DNA of 64,000 nucleotides from Azospirillum fermentarium (GCF_025961205.1 NZ_JAOQNH010000001.1:1574001-1638000); one strand, 5' to 3'. Counted from the stretch's first letter, positions 16,634 through 28,363 are shown. Translations and numbers: made by a program. Notes: generated by a model from the letters alone, not told the origin.

Positions 16634-17494
16634 TCATGCACCCGGATGAGGAATCGCGCAAAGCTTCCCGCACGTGGAGAGGTATTCCTGAAAGGTGGTA
16701 ACGCGTCCGGCCTGATGGGCGGTGCTGAAGGCGGCGTTCAGGGCCCGCTTGGCCTGGATGGCGTCGGCGGTGCGGCGGCGCAGGTCCCCGTCGGTCAGCC
16801 CCAGCCCGTCCCGTTCCAGCCGGTCGAGCATGTGGCGGTAATCGCGGTCGGCCCGTTCGGCGGCGTCGTCGCCCACGGTGATCGAGCCGTCGCGCTGGCG
16901 GTATTCGTAGAGCGGGGCCAGGGCCACGGGCAGGCGCCCCGTCCGCTCCAGCACCCGCAGATTGAACACCACGTCGTCGCTGAAGCGCATGTCCTCGGGC
17001 CAGGGCGGGCACAGGCGGCGGGCCACCATCAGGAACAGCGGGACCGAGGTGGCGAGGAACCCGTCCGCATCCAGCATCCGCACCCCGGCGGACGGCGCGA
17101 ACAGGGTGCCCAGCGCTGCCCCGTCGCGGTCGCGCACCACCGCCACGTTGTCGGCGGCGGCCCCATGCTCCAGCGCCAGCGGCACCAGGGTTTCCAGCCG
17201 GCGGGGGTGGTACAGGTCGTCGGCGTCCAGGGGGGCGACCAGGGGCAGGGCGGCGGCGGCCAGCCCGGCGTTGCGCGCCGCGGGCGCCCCGGCGGCGATT
17301 CGGCCCGTGGTGAGGAAGCGGAAGCGCGAATCGGCGATTCCCGCGCCCGCCAGAACGGCGGCGTAGTCGGCGCCGTCGTCGGCGACGATCAGCGCCTCCC
17401 ACGCGGGATGGGTCTGGGCCAGCAGGCTGGCGGCGGCCCGCCCGATGGTCGCTTCGGCCCGGTATGCGGGAATGATGACGCTGACACCGCTCAT
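16634..17494 (-). CDS. Family 2 glycosyltransferase
   Basis: A 286-residue GT-A fold glycosyltransferase. The N-terminus MSGVSVIIPAYRAEATIGRAAASLLAQT is the classic GT2 nucleotide-sugar-binding start. DDGAD follows, and the metal-binding DxD appears as LDADDLYHPRRL near residues 91-101. A candidate catalytic acidic site is FSDDVVFNLRVLERTG. No membrane helix is present, so it is cytoplasmic or peripheral. Acceptor and donor are unknown, and no polysaccharide cluster surrounds it. Confidence 0.88.
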   Translation of the reverse strand: MSGVSVIIPAYRAEATIGRAAASLLAQTHPAWEALIVADDGADYAAVLAGAGIADSRFRFLTTGRIAAGAPAARNAGLAAAALPLVAPLDADDLYHPRRLETLVPLALEHGAAADNVAVVRDRDGAALGTLFAPSAGVRMLDADGFLATSVPLFLMVARRLCPPWPEDMRFSDDVVFNLRVLERTGRLPVALAPLYEYRQRDGSITVGDDAAERADRDYRHMLDRLERDGLGLTDGDLRRRTADAIQAKRALNAAFSTAHQAGRVTTFQEYLSTCGKLCAIPHPGA

Positions 17495-17717
17495 GGCCCG
17501 CCGATCTCCGCCGTTTCGTCACGCTGCATGGCGCCACAGCACAGGTTCCGTGTCAACCGGCAGTAGGTTTGTCCGGTGCGCCAGTACACGCGCATTCGGT
17601 GGCGGTGCGGAAAAAGTGGCGGCCAAGCCGTTGAACCGGACGCCAATACGGGCTATGTGGAGATTCGCCCCGTGCGTTCCCGCGCACGGCCGCCGGAAAC
17701 CAGGGAGACGGACGACG

Positions 17718-18353
17718 ATGGCGCACGCCTATACCCGTTTGGACGAAGAAGATCCGAACGAACCGGGCAGCGAACCGGATGAAAAGTCGAAGGACAAGGC
17801 CCCGGCCCCCTTCGCAGCGGTGCAGCAGTCGCTCTTCAAGGCGCGCACCGTCCTGATTTTCGGCCAGATCGACATGAAACTGGCCCAGGGCATCACCGCC
17901 CAGCTTCTGGCCCTGGCGCACGAAAGCGACGACCCCATCCGCGTGGTGGTCAATTCCCCCGGCGGCCATGTGGAAGCGGGCGACACCATCCACGACATGA
18001 TCCGGTTCGTGAAGCCCGAGGTGAAGATGCTGGGCACCGGCTGGGTCGCGTCGGCCGGCTGTCACATCTTCCTGGCGGCCAAGCCGGAAAACCGCTTCTG
18101 CCTGCCCAACACCCGCTTCCTGATCCATCAGCCGCTGGGCGGTGCCGGCGGCCGTGCCACCGACATCGCCATCGAGGCGAAGGAGATCATCCGCATGCGG
18201 GCGCGGCTCAACGCCATCATCGCCCGCGAAACCGGCCAGCCGCTGGAAAAGGTCGAGAAGGACACCGACCGCAACTACTGGATGCTGGCCGACGAGGCGC
18301 GTGACTACGGCATCGTCCGCACCATCATCGAGTCCGCCGACCAGCTCGTCTGA
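17718..18353 (+). CDS. ClpP-like serine peptidase, triad Asp replaced by Asn
   Basis: Homologue of the Clp protease proteolytic subunit, 211 residues, with a charged N-terminal extension of about 30 residues. The nucleophile Ser is at 112 (GWVASAGCH) and His at 137 (FLIHQPLGG). The position of the triad Asp (E. coli D171, 49 residues after the His) is N186 in KDTDRNYWML. Listeria ClpP1 has the same type of replacement and is inactive or only active in mixed rings. No clpX or clpA is adjacent. It is therefore probably a secondary ClpP working with the main ClpP. The start ATG 17718 follows GGGAGACGGACG. Confidence 0.88.
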   Translation: MAHAYTRLDEEDPNEPGSEPDEKSKDKAPAPFAAVQQSLFKARTVLIFGQIDMKLAQGITAQLLALAHESDDPIRVVVNSPGGHVEAGDTIHDMIRFVKPEVKMLGTGWVASAGCHIFLAAKPENRFCLPNTRFLIHQPLGGAGGRATDIAIEAKEIIRMRARLNAIIARETGQPLEKVEKDTDRNYWMLADEARDYGIVRTIIESADQLV

Positions 18354-18376
18354 GGCTTGGCCGGTACCGGAAACGG

Positions 18377-18410
18377 GCGACGGGCGGCGGGGTTTCCCGC
18401 CGCCCGTCGC
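18377..18410 (+). terminator. Strong hairpin terminator
   Basis: A perfect 15-base stem GCGACGGGCGGCGGG / CCCGCCGCCCGTCGC with loop GTTT, just after the ClpP-like gene. The following sequence GTTTGC is a weak T tract. Confidence 0.65.
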
Positions 18411-18547
18411 GTTTGCGGCGCTGCTTGAGCTTTTTGGCTTCTCAGCCGGCGGCCTCTCGTCATATTTTCGCCCCGTTGCCCCGCCACAGTCCCGCCTCTT
18501 CGCCTTCCCCGCCCCGGCGTGGCCGATCCGACATCGAAGCGAGAACG

Positions 18548-19456
18548 ATGAACACCCAATCGTCCCCAGCCCGCCGCCGCTCCGCCGCCATCCTGCGCCG
18601 CGCCGTCTCCCGGCATGTCCTGGCCGGTGCGCTGGCCGCCGCCGCGTTCCCGGTCCTGGCCCAGGACGCCGGCCAATGGCAGCGGCTGGAACGGCTGGAG
18701 GGGACCGCCGCGGCCATGGGCGGGCCTGTGCAGGTGGCCGAGCTGTCCTCCTCCCTCGCCGCGGATTTCGAGGTGCGGCTCCAGCGGCTGGAACGCATGA
18801 TCGCCGAGGTCAACGGGCGCAACGAGGAACTGGGCTATCAGGTCACCCAGCTCAAGGACCGGCTGGAGCGCATCAACAGCGACATCGACTTCCGCCTGAA
18901 CAGCCTGGAGTCGGGCAAGGGCGGCGGCCTGTCGGCGGTGGCGCCCGGGGCCCCGGCGGCCAAGGCCGCGGCGGAGCCGAAGGGCGGCGACCGCGAGCCG
19001 CCGGCGGACAAGCCGGCTCCCGCCGCCAAGGCCGACGCCAAGCCCGCCCCCGTGGCGCTGCCGTCCGGCCCGCCGGAAAAGCAGTACGAATACGCCTTCG
19101 CCTTCCTGCGCAACCAGGAATACGACAAGGCGGAAAAGGCGCTGCAGGAGTTCGTCGCCAAGAACAAGGGCAACGATCTGGCCGGCAACGCCCAGTTCTG
19201 GCTGGGCGAAACCTATTTCGTGCAGAAGAAGTACACCGAGGCCGCCGTCGCCTATGCCGAGGGGATGCAGAAGTATCCCAAGAACGCCAAGGCCGCCGAC
19301 AATCTGCTGAAGCTGGGCATGTCGCTGGGCCAGCTCAACAAGAAGACCGAGGCCTGCACCGCCTTTGCCCAGCTCAACAAGAAATTCCCCACCGCCGCCG
19401 CCAGCGTGAAGCGCCGGGCGGAGGCGGAACAGCGCCGCCTGAACTGCCCGTCGTAA
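18548..19456 (+). CDS. ybgF: Tol-Pal system / cell division coordinator YbgF (CpoB)
   Basis: Periplasmic protein of 302 residues. An N-terminal signal sequence (VLAGALAAAAFPVLAQD) is followed by a coiled-coil trimerisation region (about 40-120, RLERMIAEVNGRNEELGYQVTQL) and an Ala/Pro/Lys-rich linker. C-terminal TPR repeats begin at YEYAFAFLRNQEYDKAEKALQEFV and end with SVKRRAEAEQRRLNC. CpoB coordinates peptidoglycan synthesis with outer membrane constriction through TolA. Start ATG 18548 is chosen because it precedes the signal peptide. It sits one base upstream of tilS, as in related species, but tolB and pal, which usually precede it, are not here. Confidence 0.92.
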   Translation: MNTQSSPARRRSAAILRRAVSRHVLAGALAAAAFPVLAQDAGQWQRLERLEGTAAAMGGPVQVAELSSSLAADFEVRLQRLERMIAEVNGRNEELGYQVTQLKDRLERINSDIDFRLNSLESGKGGGLSAVAPGAPAAKAAAEPKGGDREPPADKPAPAAKADAKPAPVALPSGPPEKQYEYAFAFLRNQEYDKAEKALQEFVAKNKGNDLAGNAQFWLGETYFVQKKYTEAAVAYAEGMQKYPKNAKAADNLLKLGMSLGQLNKKTEACTAFAQLNKKFPTAAASVKRRAEAEQRRLNCPS

Positions 19457-19457
19457 G

Positions 19458-20801
19458 GTGACCGGCGGGGTGCCGCTGGCGGCGGATGCCTTCGCCGCCC
19501 GCATGGACCGGCTGGGCGGCTTCGAACCCGCTCCCCGCGTCGCCGTCGGCGTGTCCGGCGGGGCGGACAGTCTGGCGCTGGTCCTGCTGGCCCACGGCTG
19601 GGCCGCGGCCCGCGGTGGGTCGGTGCTGGCCCTGACCGTCGATCACGCCCTGCGCCCCGAATCCGCCGGGGAGGCGGCGCAGGTGGGCCGCTGGCTGGCC
19701 GCCCACGGCATCGTCCACCAGATCCTGCGGTGGGACGGGGACAAGCCCGCCGCCGCCATCCAGCATGCCGCGCGCGAGGCGCGGGCCGCTCTGCTGGCCG
19801 CCGCCTGCCGGGATGCGGGCATCCTTCATCTGTTGCTGGCCCACCACCGCGACGATCAGGCGGAAACCGTGCTGATGCGGTTGTCGCGCGGCAGCGGTCC
19901 CGACGGGCTGGCCGGCATGGCGCCGATACGCTGGGGCGCCGACGTGCGGGTGCTGCGGCCGCTGCTCGACGTCTCCCACGCCGAGCTTGCCGCCACCTGT
20001 GCGGCGCTGGGGCAAGGGTGGGTGGAAGACCCCTCCAACCGTTCCCCGGCCTATGCCCGCGGGCGGCTGCGCGCCGCCGGGGAAGCGCTGGCGGCGGAAG
20101 GGCTGACGGCGGAGCGGCTGTGCGGCACCGCCCGCCGCGCCGCCCAGGTGCGCAACACGCTCGACACCCTCACCACCGGCCTGCTGGCCGGCACCGCCAC
20201 CGTGCGGCCCGAGGGCTGGATCCGTCTGGACGCCGCCGCCCTGGCCGCCGCCCCGGAGGAGATGGCGCGCCGTGCCGTGGCCCGTGCCCTGGTCACGGTG
20301 GGCGGGGGAGCCTATGCTCCGCGGCTCGACCGGCTGGAGCGGCTGCTGGCCGCCATCCGGCCGGGGGCGGCGGGGAAGGGCGCCACCCTGGCCGGCTGCC
20401 GCGTGCTGGTGCGCGGCGGCGGGCTGCTGGTGGTGCGCGAACCGGCGGCAGCCGGAGGGCGGCTTCCCTTGCCGCCCGGCGGGCGGGTGCTGTGGGACGG
20501 GCGCTTCACCGTGACGGCGGCGGCGGGACTCGGGCACGGGGTGACGGTGGCGGCTCTGGGGGCCGCCGGCTGGGCGCAGGTGAAGGGGCAGGGCGGGGTG
20601 CCGTCCCCTCCGTTGCCGGAGCCGGTGCGGCTGACGCTCCCGGCCCTGTGGCGGGGGGAAAGGGTGGTTGCCGTGCCCCATTTCGGGGGAGGGGAGGCCG
20701 GCGGAACGGGGGAGGGCATGGCCGCCGTGCTCTTTACCCCCGCCGTGCCGCTGGCCGGTCCCGCTTTTCCAGTTGTTTCAGGCGGGGGCGGCATTATCTA
20801 A
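19458..20801 (+). CDS. tilS: tRNA(Ile) lysidine synthetase
   Basis: Cytoplasmic enzyme that ligates lysine to C34 of tRNA-Ile(CAU), so that it reads AUA. The PP-loop SGGADS (residues 33-38) binds ATP. HHRDDQAETVLMRLSRGSGPDGLAGM is the N-type ATPase signature of TilS/TtcA. VEDPSNRSPAYARGRLR is the TilS substrate motif. The C-terminal half is Gly/Ala-rich and less conserved. The 447-residue length is normal. Translation starts at GTG 19458, right after the ybgF stop, implying coupling. It is essential in almost all bacteria. Confidence 0.93.
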   Translation: MTGGVPLAADAFAARMDRLGGFEPAPRVAVGVSGGADSLALVLLAHGWAAARGGSVLALTVDHALRPESAGEAAQVGRWLAAHGIVHQILRWDGDKPAAAIQHAAREARAALLAAACRDAGILHLLLAHHRDDQAETVLMRLSRGSGPDGLAGMAPIRWGADVRVLRPLLDVSHAELAATCAALGQGWVEDPSNRSPAYARGRLRAAGEALAAEGLTAERLCGTARRAAQVRNTLDTLTTGLLAGTATVRPEGWIRLDAAALAAAPEEMARRAVARALVTVGGGAYAPRLDRLERLLAAIRPGAAGKGATLAGCRVLVRGGGLLVVREPAAAGGRLPLPPGGRVLWDGRFTVTAAAGLGHGVTVAALGAAGWAQVKGQGGVPSPPLPEPVRLTLPALWRGERVVAVPHFGGGEAGGTGEGMAAVLFTPAVPLAGPAFPVVSGGGGII

Positions 20802-20914
20802 TCTGGCGGAGAGACCCGTGGGATTGGGGATGATCCACCGGCGTCCACAGTTTGGATGATCCTTCGGATCTGTAAGGCACCGATCAGCGCTGGGTTCGCA
20901 GAAAGGCGTGAAAC

Positions 20915-22855
<1,941 letters not shown>

Positions 22856-22888
22856 TATCCGGCGTTCCCTCCCATCGCTGGTTGCCGA

Positions 22889-22924
22889 AATCCCCCGCCC
22901 GATCCGTTGGGCGGGGGATTTTTT
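22889..22924 (+). terminator. Intrinsic terminator of ftsH
   Basis: The stem AATCCCCCGCCC / GGGCGGGGGATT is followed by TTTT. It lies 33 bases past the ftsH stop. Confidence 0.9.
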
Positions 22925-23153
22925 CATGGCAAAATAATAAAAGTTTAATAAATTTATCCGAAGAAATGAAGCGGATGCTCTGCTGCAACAAAATAACCCA
23001 ATAGTCTTTAATCTAAGGAAAACTTGCACTTTTTCTGTTCGTGTGCAAAAAGGGATGGAAAATATTGTTATTTCAACAGACATCGATACGGTGACGTTTG
23101 TTTGAAACCTGTGCCGTTTACGTTGTTTGATCAATAGAACAAGGTTTGCCGGA

Positions 23154-26100
23154 ATGACGGGGCAGAAGACGATCCGCACACGATTGGCGTGGCTGGCAAT
23201 CGCCTGCGCCTTGCCTGCGTGGATCATCGCCGGCATCATGATTCATAACTCTTATCATGATAAGAAAGTTCTTCTCGAACAGCAAATGCTTGAAACGGCC
23301 CGCGCCCTATCGCTTGCCGTTGATATAGAATTTGAAGGGGTGAAGGGAATTCTGGCCGCCTTGGCCTCGTCGCCTTATTTGGAGCAGGGGGATATGGCCC
23401 GGTTCCACACCCAGGCGCGGCAGGTGGTGGAGCATTTCGGGGAACCGGTCAACATCATCCTGGCCGATGTCAGCGCCCAGCAACTGGTCAACACCTACCG
23501 CGAGTTCGGCCAGCCGCTGCCCCGGCGGGGCTCGCCGGAGTCGGTGGAACGGGTGTTCGCCACCGGCAAGGCATCCGTATCCGATCTCTACATCGGCTCC
23601 ATCAGCAAACGCCCGCTGGTGTCCATCGACCTGCCGGTGATGCGGGACGGGCGGGTGATCTATGTTCTCAGCATGTCGATTCCCGCGGTGCGGCTGGGGG
23701 AAATCCTGCTGCGCCAGCGCCTGCCGGACGGGTGGCTGGGGGGGCTTCTCGACACCCGCGGCATCATCGCCGCCCGCACCTTCAAGCCGGAACAGGCGGT
23801 GGCCAAACCCACCGACGCCGATTTCTTCGCCCAGATCCAGCGGGAACCGGAGGGTGCGGCGAGCGTCACGTCGGTGGAAGGGATGCCGCTGTTCCTGACC
23901 TACAGCCGCAACCCGCGGTCGGGGTGGACGGTGGTGATCGGGGCCCCGGCGGAAATCATCGGCAGCCAGCTCAGCCGCTGGCTGCTGTGGAGTCTGGGCG
24001 GTGCTGCGGCGGTGTCGCTGACCAGCGTGGCGCTGGCGGTGCTGCTGGGGGGGCGCATCGCATGGGCCATCCGCGGACTGCTGGAGCCGGCGGCGGCGCT
24101 GGGCCGGGGGGATACGGTGGCCTTCCGCCCCCTGGGGCTGCGCGAAGCCGACGAGGTGGCGCAGGAAATGGCCCGCGCTTCCAACCTGCTGCGCCAGCGC
24201 GAGGCGGAACGGGACTCGGCGGAACGCTCGCTGCTGGACCGCTCGCGCACGCTTCAGCGCCATACCGAAAACCTGCGGGCGTTGAACGATATCGCCGCCT
24301 TGCCCCATCAGGACATCGCGCTGCAGTTGACGATGGCGCTGGATGTGGGCCGGCGGCAACTGGGGCTGGCCGCCGGGGTGCTGGGGCGGGTGGACGGCAA
24401 CCAGTACACCGTGCGTTTCCATGCCGCCTCGGCGGACCTGGGGCTGTCGAACGGTATGGTGCTGCCGTTGGACCATACCTATTGCGCGCTGGCCCTGGAA
24501 AAGGGCGATGTGGTGGCGATTTCCCACATGGGGCAATCCCCGTGGGCCGCTCACCCCGGCTACACGGTGTTCGGGATGGAATCCTACATCGGCGTGCCGG
24601 TGATGGCCGGGGGTTCGGTCTATGGGTCCGTCGGCTTCATCTCCCGCGAGCCGTCGGCCCGTGTGTTCGATCACGGCGATCTGGAGTTCATGCGCCTGCT
24701 GGGCCGCTGGGTCGGGGGCATGCTGGAACGCGAACAGGCCGATGCCGACCTGCGCGCCGCCAAGAGCGCGGCAGAGCAGGCGAGCCAGGCCAAGTCCGCC
24801 TTCCTCGCCAACATGAGCCACGAAATCCGCACGCCGATGAACGGGATCCTGGGGCTGGTCTATCTGCTGGAGCAGACCGACCTGACGCCGGTGCAGCGGG
24901 ATTACGCCCGCAAGACGCAGATTTCCGCCCAGTCGCTGCTGGGCATCCTGAACGACATCCTGGATTTCTCGAAGGTCGAGGCCGGGCGGGTGGAGCTGGA
25001 GGCGGTGCCCTTCCGGCTCGACGAGATGATGAAGACGCTGGCCACCATCACCGCCGCCAACGCCCGCGGCAAGAATGTGGAGGTGCTGTTCCGCATCGCC
25101 CCCGACACGCCGCTGTCGCTGATCGGCGACCCGCTGCGGCTGCAGCAGATCCTGTTGAACCTTGCCAGCAACGCCATCAAGTTCACCCACGAGGGGGAGG
25201 TGGTGCTGTCCGTCACCCCCACCAGCCAGGACGGCGCGTCGGTGGAGCTGTCCTTCACCGTGCGCGACACCGGCATCGGCATCTCGCCCGAACAGCAGGC
25301 CACCATCTTCGACGCCTTCACCCAGGCCGACAGCACCACGACCCGCACCTTCGGCGGCACCGGGCTGGGGCTGGCCATCACCCAGCGTCTGGTGGCGCTG
25401 ATGGGCGGGCGCATCACGGTCACCAGCGAACCCGGCCACGGCAGCCTGTTTCAGGTCACCGTCCGCTTCGGCCGGGGGAACGAGGACACGGCGCCGCCGG
25501 CAGCGGTTCTGCCGGCCATTTCCCGCCGCCTGCGCGTGCTGGTCGCCGACGACAACGCCACCGCCCGCGACGTGCTGTCCACCATGGTCGGGTCGTTCGG
25601 GTGGGACGCGGTGACGGCATCCACAGGCTGGGAGGCGATCGGCGCCATTGACCGCCTGGCCCGCGACGGGGAGCGGCTCGACCTGATCCTGCTGGACTGG
25701 CTGATGCCGGGGGCCGGGGGGCACGAGGTGCTGAATGTCGTCAAGGAGCGCTGGGCGCCGTCGGAAATGCCGGTGATCCTGGTGGTCACCGCCTTCGAAC
25801 AGGAACAGGTGCGCGCCGCCGTCGGCAACGATCCGGCCATCGGCATGGTTCTGACCAAGCCGGTGATGCCCTCCGGGCTGATGGACGCGGTGGCGGCGCT
25901 GTTCCATTCCGCCGCCGGGCGTCAGCCGTCCCCGGCGGCCGGTGACGCCGGCTCCGTTCCCGGCCATCCGTCCCTGACGGGGCTGTCGATCCTGGTGGTG
26001 GAGGACAACGCGATCAACCAGATGGTCGCCCGCCGCATCCTGGAAACCGCCGGAGCCGCCGTGGCAACCGCGTCCAGCGGGATGGAGGCGATGGAAAAGC

Positions 26101-26759
26101 TCGCCACCTTCCCCGAAGCTTTCGATCTGGTGTTGATGGACATCCAGATGCCGGGCATGGACGGGTACGAGGCGACCCGGATGATCCGCGATGCCCTGGG
26201 CCAAACGGCCCTGCCGATCATCGCCATGACCGCCAACGCCATGCCCAGCGACCGGGAGCGCTGCCTGTCCGCCGGCATGAACGAGCATGTCAGCAAGCCG
26301 CTTGACCTGGACCGGCTTTTGTCGGTGATCCTGCACTTCACCCGCGGCAAGCCGCGTGCCGTCTGTTCCGTGCCCGCACCCATGCCCGCGCTGCCGCCAC
26401 CCGCCGAGCTGGCGGGATTCGACGCCGAGATGGCGCTTGAGCGCGCCAGCGGCGACCGGGATTTCCTGAAGCTTCTGATGACCGAATTCGTCAAGAGCTG
26501 TGCCGGAACCGGAGATGGCATCGTCCACGCCCTGGCCGACGGCGATCTGTCCAAGGCCGGGCAACTGGCCCACACGCTGAAGGGGGTGGCGGGAAATCTG
26601 GGGGCCATGCCCCTGTGCCGGGCGGCGGATGCGCTGCTGACGGCGGCGCGCCAGGGCAACCGGGATCAGGCGGCGGCGGTCAGCGGCGACGTGGTCCGGC
26701 TGCACCGGACCGCCATCGCCTCCGCCGCGGCTTACGCCGGCATTCCCATTCCGGCGTGA
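23154..26759 (+). CDS. Hybrid sensor kinase: Cache-like, GAF, HisKA, two REC, Hpt
   Basis: A 1201-residue membrane sensor. Membrane helices near 15-35 and about 280-305 flank a Cache-type periplasmic domain. A GAF-like domain (about 380-530) contains [22 protein letters not shown]. The H-box is [10 protein letters not shown] with His 556, followed by a HATPase ([26 protein letters not shown]). REC1 has acceptor D848, REC2 has D996, and an Hpt domain has His 1140 ([10 protein letters not shown]). This allows an internal BarA/ArcB-like phosphorelay. The start ATG 23154 is preferred over TTG 23127. A dedicated output regulator is not adjacent, though the STAS/phosphatase pair 1.3 kb downstream is a candidate. 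Confidence 0.93.
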   Translation: MTGQKTIRTRLAWLAIACALPAWIIAGIMIHNSYHDKKVLLEQQMLETARALSLAVDIEFEGVKGILAALASSPYLEQGDMARFHTQARQVVEHFGEPVNIILADVSAQQLVNTYREFGQPLPRRGSPESVERVFATGKASVSDLYIGSISKRPLVSIDLPVMRDGRVIYVLSMSIPAVRLGEILLRQRLPDGWLGGLLDTRGIIAARTFKPEQAVAKPTDADFFAQIQREPEGAASVTSVEGMPLFLTYSRNPRSGWTVVIGAPAEIIGSQLSRWLLWSLGGAAAVSLTSVALAVLLGGRIAWAIRGLLEPAAALGRGDTVAFRPLGLREADEVAQEMARASNLLRQREAERDSAERSLLDRSRTLQRHTENLRALNDIAALPHQDIALQLTMALDVGRRQLGLAAGVLGRVDGNQYTVRFHAASADLGLSNGMVLPLDHTYCALALEKGDVVAISHMGQSPWAAHPGYTVFGMESYIGVPVMAGGSVYGSVGFISREPSARVFDHGDLEFMRLLGRWVGGMLEREQADADLRAAKSAAEQASQAKSAFLANMSHEIRTPMNGILGLVYLLEQTDLTPVQRDYARKTQISAQSLLGILNDILDFSKVEAGRVELEAVPFRLDEMMKTLATITAANARGKNVEVLFRIAPDTPLSLIGDPLRLQQILLNLASNAIKFTHEGEVVLSVTPTSQDGASVELSFTVRDTGIGISPEQQATIFDAFTQADSTTTRTFGGTGLGLAITQRLVALMGGRITVTSEPGHGSLFQVTVRFGRGNEDTAPPAAVLPAISRRLRVLVADDNATARDVLSTMVGSFGWDAVTASTGWEAIGAIDRLARDGERLDLILLDWLMPGAGGHEVLNVVKERWAPSEMPVILVVTAFEQEQVRAAVGNDPAIGMVLTKPVMPSGLMDAVAALFHSAAGRQPSPAAGDAGSVPGHPSLTGLSILVVEDNAINQMVARRILETAGAAVATASSGMEAMEKLATFPEAFDLVLMDIQMPGMDGYEATRMIRDALGQTALPIIAMTANAMPSDRERCLSAGMNEHVSKPLDLDRLLSVILHFTRGKPRAVCSVPAPMPALPPPAELAGFDAEMALERASGDRDFLKLLMTEFVKSCAGTGDGIVHALADGDLSKAGQLAHTLKGVAGNLGAMPLCRAADALLTAARQGNRDQAAAVSGDVVRLHRTAIASAAAYAGIPIPA

Positions 26760-26850
26760 CACGTTCCGTTCGGGATGAAAATCCGGTAATTCCCGTGATG
26801 TTTGTTTCCCATCTGAATTTTGGGAATGACCTTACCGAAATAAGGGAGAC

Positions 26851-26865
26851 ATGAGCCGTCCCTAG
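26851..26865 (+). other. Four-codon ORF with strong ribosome-binding site
   Basis: AAGGGAGAC precedes an ATG that is followed by three codons and TAG. The next gene starts 35 bases further on with a weaker site. It may be a leader peptide or the relic of a start lost to a stop mutation. Confidence 0.25.
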
Positions 26866-26900
26866 GATGCTCTCCGCCGATAACGGGGGCGTGGGCGGTT

Positions 26901-27188
26901 ATGGACAAGACAGGGACGTGCGGAGGGGGAGCGCTTTACGGGGAGGAAACCGGTGATCCCCCCGTGTGCGGCGTGCTGGAAGAGGCGCTGTCCACCATCA
27001 CGAAGACCAGCGGCCTGGAACCGGATGTGCGGAAAACGCTGTGCGCCCGGCTGCGGGCGCTCCAAGCCGGCTTCTGCGGCGGGCGGCAGGATTGCAGGGG
27101 CTGCGACCGCGGCTTTTCCTGCCGTCAGGTGGTGCGCATGCTGTTCCATGCCAACGGCCTGATCCCGCCGCCCGAGGACGGGATTTAG
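26901..27188 (+). CDS. Small Cys-rich protein, unknown function
   Basis: A 95-residue protein with nine cysteines. Five cluster as C-x5-C-x2-C-x5-C (CGGRQDCRGCDRGFSC) near residues 59-74, a spacing suitable for binding zinc or an Fe-S cluster. No family is recognised. The middle (VLEEALSTITKTSGLEPDVRKTLCARLRAL) should be helical. It follows the hybrid kinase by 141 bases on the same strand and could share its regulation. Codon use matches the core genome. Confidence 0.6.
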   Translation: MDKTGTCGGGALYGEETGDPPVCGVLEEALSTITKTSGLEPDVRKTLCARLRALQAGFCGGRQDCRGCDRGFSCRQVVRMLFHANGLIPPPEDGI

Positions 27189-27200
27189 GGCGCCTCCGGT

Positions 27201-27245
27201 GCTTGCCGGAGCATCGGAAGCACCCTCAGCTTTTGGTTTTTCCGT
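27201..27245 (+). terminator. Candidate hairpin terminator
   Basis: CCGGTGCT / AGCATCGG form a stem. An alternative stem, GGTGCTT / AAGCACC, spans the same bases. The T-rich run TTTTGGTTTTT starts about ten bases later, so the termination strength is uncertain. Confidence 0.4.
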
Positions 27246-27287
27246 GTGATTTACGCTTCAAACGATTCCGTGTGAACCGATCACACC

Positions 27288-27704
27288 CTAATCAATCAGC
27301 TCTTCCAGCGTGGTGCGGACCACCTGCACGATCTCCGGCGCACGGGCGTCGAAATCGCTGCTGCGGGTGCCGAGGATGATCGACAGCTCGTGCCCCGTGG
27401 TGGGGGCGAAGCGGGCGATTTCCTGCAGCAGATCGTCGGGCAGCACGGCATCGCGGCTCAAGTCTTCCGTCGTGGCCGTGCGGTCGCGCCACAGGCCCAG
27501 CGCGGCGGCGATCGACGCCTCGATCTGCTGGGATTCCTCCTTGCGGCGCAGATCCTGATACAGCACCAGAACCCGCCACGCGCCGGGCGCGTAGGCGGTG
27601 TCGATCCGTGACACCTCCACCGTCCGCAGGAACGCGGCCAAGTCCGCCTGCGCCCCGTCGGGCTGGTCGTCGGGAATGGAGAAGGTCTTGATTTCCAGGG
27701 TCAT
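27288..27704 (-). CDS. Stand-alone HRDC-like domain protein
   Basis: A 138-residue protein. The N-terminal part (MTLEIKTFSIPDD, WRVLVLYQD) is a small beta-rich segment. Residues 70-137 follow the HRDC pattern of RecQ/RNase D: LGLWRDRTA, then LPDDLLQEIARFAPTT and HELSIILG, ending with EIVQVVRTTLEEL. HRDC domains bind single-stranded or structured nucleic acid. No helicase or nuclease is attached, and no reverse transcriptase, with which small HRDC proteins sometimes pair, is in the window. Function unknown. Confidence 0.7.
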   Translation of the reverse strand: MTLEIKTFSIPDDQPDGAQADLAAFLRTVEVSRIDTAYAPGAWRVLVLYQDLRRKEESQQIEASIAAALGLWRDRTATTEDLSRDAVLPDDLLQEIARFAPTTGHELSIILGTRSSDFDARAPEIVQVVRTTLEELID

Positions 27705-28048
27705 GATGGTCGGACCGGATCTCGTGGCAGAAGCGGAAAGGCCACCCCGCCGGGTTGCGCGCAGCGGCCATCGCCCTGAAATGTGACGCTTTGCACCGCG
27801 TCCTGCAACTGCCGCTTATGCTGATGGTGCATAAAGAAGGAAACCACTGCGGGAGCCGATCTTTCTATCCTTACCGCAATATTAAAATGTTGGCCGATGA
27901 TGGTGAAGAAACGGTGAGGCATTGCACGGCTGTCATCAAAACGACACTTTACAGTGAATGACGCGGTGCAGAAGCTCGTGTTAAGTTGTGCGTGATCCTG
28001 GGATGGGATTTCTGGGATCGCCGTGCAGCCAATCAGACGAGAGCCATC
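27705..28048. other. Divergent promoter region, no gene seen
   Basis: These 344 bases separate the HRDC-like gene from the STAS gene. A fairly AT-rich core (about 27860-27970, with CAATATTAAAATGTTGG) probably carries the promoters. I see no RNA gene, operator palindrome or convincing small ORF. Confidence 0.4.
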
Positions 28049-28363
28049 ATGGATTACCGGGTCAGCAAGAACGCCGAGGCACCCGATACCACGGTCGTCT
28101 ATCTGTCGGGGCGCATGACCTTCGCCGACCACGAGACATTCCGCGGCGTCATCGCCGCCTTCGACGGACCGGCGGGGCAGCGGATGATCTTCGATCTGTC
28201 GGAGCTGGCGTTCATCGACTCCTCCGGCCTGGGCATGTTCATCATCGCCCGCGACACCGCGCAGAAGCGCGGCCTGGAGTTTTCCATCCGCGCGGCGCGG
28301 GACGAGGTGAAGCGGCTGATCACCGTCGCCAAGTTCCACCGCATGTTCGACATCACCGACTGA
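28049..28363 (+). CDS. STAS-domain anti-sigma factor antagonist
   Basis: A 104-residue single STAS domain. The phosphorylatable Ser lies in the diagnostic loop FIDSSGLGMF near residues 60-70. Such proteins (SpoIIAA, RsbV, BtrV type) bind a kinase/anti-sigma partner when dephosphorylated. Its stop shares one base with the start of the PP2C-type phosphatase gene, so the pair is translationally coupled, the usual partner-switching arrangement. No RsbW-like kinase is found in the window. Start ATG 28049 gives a complete domain. Confidence 0.9.
   Translation: MDYRVSKNAEAPDTTVVYLSGRMTFADHETFRGVIAAFDGPAGQRMIFDLSELAFIDSSGLGMFIIARDTAQKRGLEFSIRAARDEVKRLITVAKFHRMFDITD

Noticed and set aside
23307..26762. 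1151-codon minus-strand frame opposite the hybrid kinase
   Set aside because: Composition is that of an antisense shadow; the plus strand carries all expected kinase, receiver and Hpt motifs.
27755..27961. 68-codon ORF between the HRDC-like and STAS genes
   Set aside because: No ribosome-binding site, no recognisable features, and it lies in the AT-rich promoter region.
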